DNA from: Paracoccaceae bacterium
GTDB taxonomy: Bacteria; Pseudomonadota; Alphaproteobacteria; Rhodobacterales; Rhodobacteraceae
Assembly: GCA_016124615.1 (NCBI GenBank)
Contig: WGNF01000004.1
Coordinates: 186,001 to 250,000 of the forward strand
Length of the DNA stretch: 64,000 nucleotides
Direction of reading: 5' to 3'
The translations under genes and the position numbers were made by a program. The notes below the pieces were generated by a model. That model was not told where the DNA came from, did no database searches, and saw only the letters and a program-made list of their open reading frames with translations. Position 1 is the first letter of the stretch. Each line of letters begins with the position of its first letter. This document shows positions 46,540 to 54,300 of the stretch, piece after piece.

Positions 46540-46593
46540 GTGAAAAACTGAAAATCGCTGTCATGCAAGGGCTTTGGCGATGGCCTCACGGTT

Positions 46594-46613
46594 TTGAAAA
46601 ATGTTTTCGAAAA
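46594..46613. promoter_or_regulatory. Candidate BhcR operator, site 2
   Basis: TTGAAAAATGTTTTCGAAAA contains the perfect palindrome GAAAA-ATG-TTTTC. It starts exactly 74 bp after site 1, about seven helical turns, and 78 bp before bhcA. Confidence 0.6.
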
Positions 46614-46671
46614 AATTGTGCAGTGCGGGCGGCGGCCCTAAGGTCTGGCCATCATCTGCCAAGGACACGCC

Positions 46672-47862
46672 ATGACCAGCCAGAACCCGGTTTTCATTCC
46701 CGGCCCGACGAACATCCCCGAGGTGATCCGCAAGGCCTGCGACATGCCGACGATCGACCATCGCTCGCCGACCTTCGCGCGCATCTTCAAGCCCGCGGTC
46801 GAAGGGGTGAAGGCGGTCTTGCGCACCACCAAGGGCGAGGTGATCCTGTTCCCGTCCACCGGCACCGGCGGCTGGGAGGCGGCGATCAGCAACACGCTGT
46901 CGCCCGGCGATACGGTTCTCGCGGCGCGGTTCGGCATGTTCAGCCACCGCTGGATCGACATGTGCCAACGCCATGGCTTGAACGTTCAGGTGATCGAGAC
47001 GCCGTGGGGTCAGGGCGCACCGCTGGCCGCCATCGAGGCGGCGCTGAGGGCCGATACCGGCCATGCGATCAAGGCGGTTCTGGCGACGCACAACGAAACC
47101 GCGACCGGGGTGAAATCCGATATCGCGGGTATCCGCCGCGCGATGAATGCTGCGCAGCATCCGGCGCTGCTGTTCGTCGATGGCGTGTCGTCCATCGGCT
47201 CGATGCCGTTCGAGATGGACGGCTGGGGTGTCGATATCGCGGTGACCGGCAGCCAGAAGGGCTTCATGCTGCCTGCCGGGCTGGCCATCCTCGGCCTCGG
47301 CCCGAAGGCGCTGGCCGCGATGGAAACGGCGAAACTGCCGCGCACCTTCTTCGACTTCGCCGACATGCGCAAAAGCTACGGCGCGGGCGGCTTTCCCTAC
47401 ACGCCGCCGGTTGGACTGCTGAACGGGCTGGCGACCGCGGTGCAGATGCTGCTGGACGAGGGGCTGGAAAATGTCTTTGCCCGTCACCACCGGATCGCCG
47501 AGGGCGTCCGCCGCGCGGTTGCCGCCTGGGGCATGACCCCCTGCGCGGTTTCGCCCGACCTCTACTCTGACACCGTCACGGCGGTGGTCGTGCCCGCGGG
47601 CTGCAACGGCACCGATCTGGTGAAACTGGCGGCGGCGAAATACGATGTCGCCTTCGGCGTCGGGCTGGGCGAGGTTGCGGGCAAGGTGTTCCGCATCGGC
47701 CACCTTGGCATGTTGACCGAGGTGCAGATGCTGGCGGGCCTTGCCGCGGCCGAGATGTGCATGGCCGATCTGGGCTGGCCGGTCACACTCGGGTCGGGCG
47801 TCGCGGCGGCGCAGGAGTATTATCGCAACCACGGAACGGAGGCGGCTCGCGCCGCGGCCTGA
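46672..47862 (+). CDS. bhcA: Aspartate--glyoxylate aminotransferase (BhcA)
   Basis: Class-V PLP aminotransferase (396 aa). It makes glycine and oxaloacetate from glyoxylate and aspartate in the beta-hydroxyaspartate cycle. The start NPVFIPGPTNIPEVIRKA and the PLP site VTGSQKGFMLPAGLAIL with Lys196 place it with serine-glyoxylate-type enzymes. The cycle role comes from its place as first of bhcABCD next to bhcR. AAGGACACGCC precedes the ATG. Serine-glyoxylate aminotransferase is the main alternative on sequence alone. Confidence 0.9.
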   Translation: MTSQNPVFIPGPTNIPEVIRKACDMPTIDHRSPTFARIFKPAVEGVKAVLRTTKGEVILFPSTGTGGWEAAISNTLSPGDTVLAARFGMFSHRWIDMCQRHGLNVQVIETPWGQGAPLAAIEAALRADTGHAIKAVLATHNETATGVKSDIAGIRRAMNAAQHPALLFVDGVSSIGSMPFEMDGWGVDIAVTGSQKGFMLPAGLAILGLGPKALAAMETAKLPRTFFDFADMRKSYGAGGFPYTPPVGLLNGLATAVQMLLDEGLENVFARHHRIAEGVRRAVAAWGMTPCAVSPDLYSDTVTAVVVPAGCNGTDLVKLAAAKYDVAFGVGLGEVAGKVFRIGHLGMLTEVQMLAGLAAAEMCMADLGWPVTLGSGVAAAQEYYRNHGTEAARAAA

Positions 47863-47863
47863 G

Positions 47864-48835
47864 ATGAACGACATGACCCCGATGTATATTCCGACCTTCG
47901 GCGATGTGCTGGCGGCGCATGACCGGATCGCGCCCTACATCCACCGCACCCCCGTGCTCACGTCGAGCTATCTGAACGCGCTGACCGGGGCGGAATTGTT
48001 CTTCAAATGCGAGAACTTCCAGAAGGCCGGCGCCTTCAAGGCGCGCGGCGCGTCGAATGCTGTCTTTGGCCTGACCGACGCGCAGGCGGCAAAAGGTGTG
48101 GCCACGCATTCCTCGGGCAACCACGGGCTGTCGCTGTCTTACGCGGCCGGGCGGCGGGGCATTCCCTGCACCGTCGTCATGCCGCGCACCGCGCCGCAGG
48201 CAAAGAAGGATGCGGTGAAGGGCTACGGCGGCCGGGTGGTGGAATGCGAGCCCTCGACCTCGTCGCGTGAGGCGGTGTTTGCGCAGGTCGTGGCCGAAAC
48301 CGGGGCCGAGTTCGTGCACCCCTACAACGACCCGCGTGTGATCGCCGGGCAGGCCACATGTTCACGCGAGTTGACCGAACAGGTCGAGGGGCTGGATGCG
48401 GTGATCGCGCCAATCGGTGGCGGTGGCATGATCTCGGGCACCTGTCTGACGCTCTCGACCCTCGCGCCGGGGGTGCAGATTTACGCCGCCGAGCCGAAGA
48501 TGGCCGACGACGCCGCCCGCAGCTTTCGCGCCGGGCACATCATCGCCGACGATGCGCCGGAAACGGTGGCCGACGGGCTGAAGGTGCCGCTGAAGGAGCT
48601 GACCTGGCACTTCGTGCGGAACTATGTCGAGGATATCCTGACCGCCGAAGAGGATGAGATCATCGAGGCGATGAAGCTGATCTGGAAACGGATGAAGATC
48701 GTCATGGAACCGTCCAGCGCGGTGCCGCTGGCGACCATCCTGAGAAACCCCGAGACGTTCCGCGGCAAGCGCGTTGGCGTCATCATCACCGGCGGCAACG
48801 TCGATCTGGACAAACTGCCCTGGATGCAGGGCTGA
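47864..48835 (+). CDS. bhcB: Beta-hydroxyaspartate dehydratase (BhcB)
   Basis: Fold-type II PLP lyase (323 aa) of the serine/threonine dehydratase family, converting (2R,3S)-beta-hydroxyaspartate to iminosuccinate. PLP Lys59 lies in GAFKARGASNA; the phosphate loop is GGGGMISG. MYIPTFGDVLAAHDRIAPYI closely resembles the Paracoccus BhcB start. The start codon is uncertain: ATG 47864 overlaps no ribosome site, and in-frame ATGs at 47873 and 47882 are possible. It lies 1 nt past bhcA. Confidence 0.9.
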   Translation: MNDMTPMYIPTFGDVLAAHDRIAPYIHRTPVLTSSYLNALTGAELFFKCENFQKAGAFKARGASNAVFGLTDAQAAKGVATHSSGNHGLSLSYAAGRRGIPCTVVMPRTAPQAKKDAVKGYGGRVVECEPSTSSREAVFAQVVAETGAEFVHPYNDPRVIAGQATCSRELTEQVEGLDAVIAPIGGGGMISGTCLTLSTLAPGVQIYAAEPKMADDAARSFRAGHIIADDAPETVADGLKVPLKELTWHFVRNYVEDILTAEEDEIIEAMKLIWKRMKIVMEPSSAVPLATILRNPETFRGKRVGVIITGGNVDLDKLPWMQG

Positions 48836-48845
48836 GGAGGCACCC

Positions 48846-50000
48846 ATGAACGCGCAAACATTCAACGGCCTTGAGGTCGGCTACGACATTCCCGCCGCCC
48901 CCGGCATGGCCGAGGCCGAGGTGCAGACCCCCTGCCTGCTGGTCGATCTCGATGCGCTGGACCGCAACATCGCCAAGATGCAGGGCTTTGCCAACCAGAT
49001 GGGCGTGCGGCTGCGCGTGCATGGCAAGATGCACAAGTCGGCCGATATCGCGCTGATGCAGATCGCGGCCGGGGCCTGCGGCGTCTGCTGCCAGAAGGTG
49101 AGTGAGGCGGAAGCCTTCGCCCGCGCTGGCGTGAAGGATGTGCTGGTCTCCAACCAGGTGCGCGATCCGGCCAAGATCGACCGGTTGGCGCGGCTGCCGA
49201 AGCTGGCGCGCACGCTCGTCTGCGTCGACGATCTGGCGAACGTCGCCGACCTGTCAGCGGCGGCGCAGCGGCACGGGACGGTGATCGAGTGTCTGGTGGA
49301 GATTGACTGCGGCGCCGGGCGCTGCGGCGTGAACTCCACCCCCGCGGTGGTGGAAATCGCGAAGGCCATCGCGGCGGCACCGGGGCTGAAATTCTCGGGC
49401 ATTCAGGCCTATCAGGGCGCGATGCAGCACATGACGGAATGGACCGACCGCAAGGCCAAGATAGACATCGCGGTGGCGATGGTGAAGGACGCGGTGGCGG
49501 CGCTGGCGGCGGAAGGGCTGAGCTGCACTATCGTCGGCGGCGCGGGCACCGGCAGCTATGAATTCGAGGGAACCTCCGGCGTTTACAACGAGTTGCAATG
49601 TGGCAGCTACGCCTTCATGGATGCCGACTACGGCCGCATCCACGACAAGGACGGCCGCCGCATCGACGAGACCGAGTTCGAACACAGCCTGTTCCTTTAC
49701 ACCTCGGTGATGAGCCACACCAAGGCCGACAAGGCGGTCTGCGACGCGGGCCTCAAGGCACAATCGGTGGACTCGGGTCTGCCGGTAGTCTTTGGCCGCG
49801 CGGACGTGAAATACATCAAATGCTCGGATGAACATGGCGTCATCGAAGACCTTGGCGGCGTGCTGAAGATCAACGAAAAGCTGCGCCTGGTGCCCGGCCA
49901 CTGCGACCCGACCTGCAACGTGCACGACTGGTATGTGGGTGTGCGCGGCGGCAAGGTGGAACGGCTGATCCCGGTGACGGCACGCGGCAAGGGGCTGTGA
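48846..50000 (+). CDS. bhcC: Beta-hydroxyaspartate aldolase (BhcC)
   Basis: Fold-type III PLP aldolase (384 aa) of the D-threonine aldolase family, condensing glycine and glyoxylate to beta-hydroxyaspartate. PLP Lys61 sits in RVHGKMHKS. The divalent-metal ligands His352 and Asp354 lie in PGHCDPTCNVHDW. GAGGAGG precedes ATG 48846. Third gene of the bhc operon. On sequence alone it could be a D-threonine/D-hydroxyaspartate aldolase; the operon decides. Confidence 0.92.
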   Translation: MNAQTFNGLEVGYDIPAAPGMAEAEVQTPCLLVDLDALDRNIAKMQGFANQMGVRLRVHGKMHKSADIALMQIAAGACGVCCQKVSEAEAFARAGVKDVLVSNQVRDPAKIDRLARLPKLARTLVCVDDLANVADLSAAAQRHGTVIECLVEIDCGAGRCGVNSTPAVVEIAKAIAAAPGLKFSGIQAYQGAMQHMTEWTDRKAKIDIAVAMVKDAVAALAAEGLSCTIVGGAGTGSYEFEGTSGVYNELQCGSYAFMDADYGRIHDKDGRRIDETEFEHSLFLYTSVMSHTKADKAVCDAGLKAQSVDSGLPVVFGRADVKYIKCSDEHGVIEDLGGVLKINEKLRLVPGHCDPTCNVHDWYVGVRGGKVERLIPVTARGKGL

Positions 50001-50007
50001 CAGGGTT

Positions 50008-50091
50008 TCTTCCTGGGGAAAATACTCCCCCGCCGGAGGCGTCCGCGGCTGGCCGCAGGAGCCCCCGGCGGGGATATTTGCAGACAGAAAA
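50008..50091. repeat. Palindromic REP-like element between bhcC and bhcD
   Basis: Long imperfect inverted repeat. The left arm (about 50008-50040, CTCCCCCGCCGGAGGC) pairs with the right arm (about 50061-50091, GCCCCCGGCGGGGATATTT). The right end TATTTGCAGACAGAAA resembles TATTTGCGCCAGAAAGAA at 56401. Such elements are frequent in Rhodobacterales. It may tune bhcD expression within the operon. Confidence 0.65.
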
Positions 50092-50106
50092 TGGGAGGGC
50101 CGCGCG

Positions 50107-51072
50107 ATGCTGATCGTGCCGGAGAAAGAGATCGCGGGGCTGATCTCGGAAGCGGCGGCCTTTGAGGCGGTCGAGGCGGTATTTGCCGCGATGGCGCGCG
50201 GCGAGGCGGTGAACTTTCCCGTGGTGCGCGAGGCGATCGGCCATGCCGAGGCGCTTTACGGCTTCAAGTCGGGGTTCGACCGGGCGGGGCTGGTGCTGGG
50301 GGTGAAGGCGGGCGGTTACTGGCCCGGGAACATGGCCAAGGGGCTGACCAACCACCAATCCACCGTGTTCCTGTTCGATCCCGATACCGGGCAGGCCAGC
50401 GCGATGGTGGGCGGTAACCTGTTGACCGCGCTCAGAACGGCGGCGGCGGCGGCGGTGTCGATCAAGCATCTGGCGCGCAAGGATGCCAAGGTGCTGGGCA
50501 TGCTGGGCGCCGGGCATCAATCGGCGTTCCAGATGCGCGCCGCGGTGCGGGCCGGGAATTTCGAGCGGGTGGTAGGCTGGAACCTGCACCCCGAAATGCT
50601 CGGTCGACTGGCCGACACGGCGGCGGAATTGGGCCTGCCGTTTCAGGCGGTCAGCCTTGAGGGGCTGGGCGCCGAGGCGGATGTGATCATCACCATCACC
50701 TCGTCGTTTGCGCCCTCGCTGATGGCCGACATGGTGCGGCCGGGCACGCATCTGGCCTGTATGGGCACCGACACCAAGGGCAAGCAGGAGGTTGAGGCGG
50801 CGCTGCTGGCCAAGGCCCGGGTGTTCTGCGACGAGCGGGCGCAATCCATCAGCATCGGCGAGGCGCAGCATGCGGTGGCGGCGGGGCTGATCGCGGCCGG
50901 GGACATCACCGAGTTTGGGGCGGTGGTTGCCGGGCTGGCGCCGGGGCGGCAATCGGATGCCGAGATCACGCTGTTCGATGGCACCGGGGTGGCGTTGCAG
51001 GATCTGGCGGTCGCCGCACGGGCGGTGGCGCTGGCGGTGGAGCGCGGGCAGGTGGTCGCGGTTTCGGTCTAA
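50107..51072 (+). CDS. bhcD: Iminosuccinate reductase (BhcD)
   Basis: Reductase (321 aa) of the ornithine cyclodeaminase/mu-crystallin family, reducing iminosuccinate to L-aspartate with NAD(P)H to close the cycle. The Rossmann loop is VLGMLGAGHQSAFQMRA. FPVVREAIGHAEALYGFKSGFD and MGTDTKGKQEVE match Paracoccus BhcD as I recall it. ATG 50107 has GGGAGGG upstream. Separated from bhcC by a REP-like element. Confidence 0.92.
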   Translation: MLIVPEKEIAGLISEAAAFEAVEAVFAAMARGEAVNFPVVREAIGHAEALYGFKSGFDRAGLVLGVKAGGYWPGNMAKGLTNHQSTVFLFDPDTGQASAMVGGNLLTALRTAAAAAVSIKHLARKDAKVLGMLGAGHQSAFQMRAAVRAGNFERVVGWNLHPEMLGRLADTAAELGLPFQAVSLEGLGAEADVIITITSSFAPSLMADMVRPGTHLACMGTDTKGKQEVEAALLAKARVFCDERAQSISIGEAQHAVAAGLIAAGDITEFGAVVAGLAPGRQSDAEITLFDGTGVALQDLAVAARAVALAVERGQVVAVSV

Positions 51073-51144
51073 CGAATTCAACCTCTTGCGGTTGGCGCGG
51101 GCGGGCGGCAGGGTGCCGCCCGTTGCAGTTTGACGGAGGCGATC

Positions 51145-52140
51145 ATGGCGGCGCGGGTGTTCCTTAACGGGTTCGGGCGGATCGGGCGCACGGTGCTGCG
51201 CGCCTGGGCGCAAGGTGCCGCGTCGGGGGTGGAAATCGTCGGCATCAACGACATCGCAAGCCCGGAAACCTGCGCCTATCTCTTTGAATACGATAGCGTC
51301 TTTGGCACCTGGAAGGGTAGCGTCGGGCTGGAACCCGGCGCCCTTGTGGTGGACGGGCGGCGCCTGCCGCTGCACCGCTCGGCAGACCTGTCGGCACTGG
51401 ATCTGAGCGGCGTGGACGTGGTGATGGAATGCACCGGCCGGGCCGAGTCGGACGAGGTAGCGCGGCGTGGGCTGCGCGCCGGGGCGGGGGCAGTGCTGAT
51501 CTCGGGCCCGTCGAAGGCGGCCGAGGCGGTGGTGGTGCTGGGGGCCAATGACGCCGCATTGGATCAGGCGCTGGCGGATGGCAACCAGTTGATTTCAAAC
51601 GCGTCTTGCACGACGAATGCGCTGGCACCGCTGGCCCGGCTGATCGACGAACGTTGGGGGATCGAGACCGGCTACATGACCACGATCCACTGTTACACCG
51701 GCAGCCAGCCGACGGTGGACGCGCCGGGGCCGGACATGGCGCGCAGCCGGGCGGCGGCGTTGTCGATGGTGCCGACCACAACCTCGGCCCAGCGGTTGCT
51801 GGATATGGTGCTGCCGGGCATCGCCGGGCGCATCGCGGGATCGGCCGTCCGGGTGCCAACGGCCAGCGTTTCGGCGGTGGATTTGTGCGTGATGACAAAG
51901 GATTGCCCGACGGTCGCCGGGGTCAACGCGGCGCTGCGCGCGGTGGGGGGCGTGATCGGCTGGACCGATCGGCCGCTGGTGTCGAGCGATCTGCGGGCAC
52001 GGCCGGAAAGCATCGTGATGGCACTGCCCGAGACAACGGTGACGGCGGGCGGGATGCTGCGGGTCTTTGGCTGGTACGACAACGAATGGGGATTCTCGAA
52101 CCGCATGCTCGACGTCGCCCAGCGGATGGCAATGCGCTGA
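51145..52140 (+). CDS. Glyceraldehyde-3-phosphate dehydrogenase-like protein
   Basis: GAPDH-fold dehydrogenase (331 aa). N-terminal Rossmann GFGRIGR; catalytic Cys155 in SNASCTTNALAP and His182 in TIHCYTGSQ; C-terminal WYDNEWGFSN. The region after the first strand (IASPETCAYLFEYDSVFGTWKG) is more diverged than in typical type-I GAPDH. An erythrose-4-phosphate or specialised carbon-flow role is possible. GGAGG precedes ATG 51145. It follows bhcD by 72 nt on the same strand; no proof of co-transcription. Confidence 0.85.
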   Translation: MAARVFLNGFGRIGRTVLRAWAQGAASGVEIVGINDIASPETCAYLFEYDSVFGTWKGSVGLEPGALVVDGRRLPLHRSADLSALDLSGVDVVMECTGRAESDEVARRGLRAGAGAVLISGPSKAAEAVVVLGANDAALDQALADGNQLISNASCTTNALAPLARLIDERWGIETGYMTTIHCYTGSQPTVDAPGPDMARSRAAALSMVPTTTSAQRLLDMVLPGIAGRIAGSAVRVPTASVSAVDLCVMTKDCPTVAGVNAALRAVGGVIGWTDRPLVSSDLRARPESIVMALPETTVTAGGMLRVFGWYDNEWGFSNRMLDVAQRMAMR

Positions 52141-52149
52141 AATTGCGGG

Positions 52150-52186
52150 GAAATCGGGTTACCGATTTCGCACCGAATAGCGCACC
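52150..52186. repeat. Short intergenic repeat, copy B
   Basis: GAAATCGG-GTTA-CCGATTTC is a perfect 8-4-8 hairpin (52150-52169). TTACCGATTTCGCACCG (52159-52175) is shared with copy A at 36702. No T-run follows, so it is not a canonical terminator. Confidence 0.6.
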
Positions 52187-52209
52187 GGTTCGCGACACCG
52201 GCGGGCGCC

Positions 52210-53916
52210 CTACTGCACCAGCCGAAGCCGGTTGATGTTGCTGGCGATCGAGGCGAAGGCGCTGGAGATTTGCAGGCCCTTCACGCCGAAATAGTAGGAC
52301 GGCGTCGTGGCGCAGTCGGTCAGTACGGCGGCGCCCTGTTTCGACGTTTCGAACCCGATCGAATAGATGATGATGCCGTTGTCCTTGGCCGCGGCGCAGA
52401 TGTCGTGCAGGTTCGAATCCATCGTGCCGGGCTGGATCACGTTCAGCAGCTTGTCGGACCAAGCGTAGTATTGCGACGAACTGCCATAGGCCTTGTAGAT
52501 CAGGTTGTAGGCGAACCAGTCGGTCGACATCGCCTGCCAGACCTCGGGCCAGGTCATCTGCACGGCGGGGCCCTTGGCGTCGGCGACCATGCTGCAGGTC
52601 GTCGTGCCGCCGCCATGACTGCCATGCCCGCCATGCCCACCGCCGCCGCTGGTGGTGCATTGCTGGCTGCTGCCGTTGCCCCAGGGCGCTTCGCGCCAGC
52701 TGTTGGTGCTTTGCGACCAGTAGGGTGTGCTGCCCATCGCGGCGTCATAGATCGAGTAGCTGCCGTCCTGCGTGTTGCGCCAGACGATCGACGGCCCGGC
52801 GCGGTAGGCATCGCCAATCTCGGCCCGCTGGGTGTTTTCGCCGTCGGTCATCACCACGATGACCTTCATCGTGCTGTGATCGCTGAAGTCGGCGGGGCGG
52901 CCGGCGAAGTCGGGCAGTGACTTGCCCGCAGTGATGAAGGAGCTGACGACCGGCCGCATGCTGGGGTCCAGCGTTGCCGCGGCCCATTTCACGCCGATGT
53001 CGATCGAGGTGTTGCCGTTGGCGCTGAGGCCATTGACGAAGGTATCAAGCTTGGTCTGATCGCCCGAGAAGGTCAGCGAGGTGCGCTTGGTATCGCTGTC
53101 CGGCGGGCAGACGAGGTTGCCGTCGGCGGGCGGGGCGGCGCGATCGTAGGGATCAAAGCTGCCGGCCTGGGTCTGGCCACCAGTGGTCGAGACGGCGGTG
53201 GTGGTGAAGTCGGCGGGCTTGAAATCGACGCAGTCCGAATTGGTCTGATTGCGGGTCACGCCCATCGCCTGCAGCATGTCGGCGCCCACGTTGGCCTGCG
53301 CGGCATAGGGGATGACCGAGATCGACAACTGGCCCGGACTGACCGAGTTGAACATCGTGTCGATGAACTGCTGGGCGGCGACGCGGAGGTTCTGGATCTT
53401 GCTGTTCTGGCCCATCGAGCCCGATACGTCGAGGGCGAGCGCAATCTCGACATCGCCGATCTTTTCCTGCGCCGTGCTGCCCGAGACGGCGCCCAGCGTG
53501 TCGATGCCCATCATCTTCATGAAATAGGTGCGGATCGAGACATCGGCATCGGCGGCGACGGTGCGATAGCCCAGCCCCTGCTGCACATCCACGGTCGAGA
53601 CCAGATCGCCGACACCGGCCGCCGTCATGTAGTCGTTCACCACCGTGGTGGGGTCGCGGGTCTGGTTCAGGTTCGCCGCGGCCAGCGTTGCCGTATCAAG
53701 CTCGTTCTGGACCTTGGTCCGTTTCATTTCGTAGCGCATCAGGTCGATCGCCATGCCGCTGGTCATCAGCATCAGGGTGATCATGATCATCGCAAAGACG
53801 AGGATCGAGCCGCTTTCATCCCTGAGGAACCGCGGCGGGGCGGTGGCCAGAAAGGCGCGCAGCGACAGATGCCGGAATCGCTCTGGCAGGCGCTTGTGAT
53901 CGCGTCGGTCTTTCAT
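52210..53916 (-). CDS. TadG-like pilus-assembly protein with von Willebrand A domain
   Basis: A 568-aa protein with an N-terminal transmembrane segment (about residues 37-58), preceded by LRDESGSILVFAMIMITLML, the usual TadE/TadG start. A VWA domain follows with the metal site DVSGSMG (Asp164, Ser166, Ser168). A Gly/His-rich insert (GGGGHGGHGSHGGG, about 470 onwards) interrupts the domain. Start at 53916 has GAGGAACAGACG; the frame is open further upstream. No other tad/flp gene is nearby. Confidence 0.85.
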   Translation of the reverse strand: MKDRRDHKRLPERFRHLSLRAFLATAPPRFLRDESGSILVFAMIMITLMLMTSGMAIDLMRYEMKRTKVQNELDTATLAAANLNQTRDPTTVVNDYMTAAGVGDLVSTVDVQQGLGYRTVAADADVSIRTYFMKMMGIDTLGAVSGSTAQEKIGDVEIALALDVSGSMGQNSKIQNLRVAAQQFIDTMFNSVSPGQLSISVIPYAAQANVGADMLQAMGVTRNQTNSDCVDFKPADFTTTAVSTTGGQTQAGSFDPYDRAAPPADGNLVCPPDSDTKRTSLTFSGDQTKLDTFVNGLSANGNTSIDIGVKWAAATLDPSMRPVVSSFITAGKSLPDFAGRPADFSDHSTMKVIVVMTDGENTQRAEIGDAYRAGPSIVWRNTQDGSYSIYDAAMGSTPYWSQSTNSWREAPWGNGSSQQCTTSGGGGHGGHGSHGGGTTTCSMVADAKGPAVQMTWPEVWQAMSTDWFAYNLIYKAYGSSSQYYAWSDKLLNVIQPGTMDSNLHDICAAAKDNGIIIYSIGFETSKQGAAVLTDCATTPSYYFGVKGLQISSAFASIASNINRLRLVQ

Positions 53917-54246
53917 CGTCTGTTCCTCATTGGCGCCGGTTGGCAAGGGGGGCGGCAGGGCCGCGCGATCTTCGGGCAAGCCCGCAGCGCGCGCCTTCGG
54001 GGCCCACAGAACGATCGCTTGCCCTTCGGTTCTACGGACAAACCGGGCGACAATGTGGTCAGCCTCGGCCGCTGAGGGGGAAATGCCGGGGCAAGGCGGC
54101 AAAGGTGGCGCTAGGGATGGTGGCGCAGACGCCCGAAAATCAAGGGATTGATGGCCGGATGGGCCTGCCGCATTTCCCGATCGGGCGGGCGAAGAAAAAC
54201 CACGGATTTGCGTGAAATCCGCCGCGGATGGCGGCTGGGCCGGAAA
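53917..54246. other. Gene-free interval upstream of the TadG-like gene
   Basis: I see no supported gene here. Open frames are short and overlap antisense, and no promoter could be fixed with confidence. Confidence 0.5.
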
Positions 54247-54251
54247 TGAAC

Positions 54252-54280
54252 AAGGCCCCCGCTTGCGCGGGGGCCTTTGA
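54252..54280 (-). terminator. Terminator of the permease/ureide operon
   Basis: AAGGCCCCCGC and GCGGGGGCCTTT form an 11-bp hairpin with a TTGC loop, 21 nt past the permease stop. On the minus strand only a short T-rich tail follows. It is nearly symmetric and could act on both strands. Confidence 0.7.
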
Positions 54281-54300
54281 CCTTGGCCGGGTGTGCGGGC

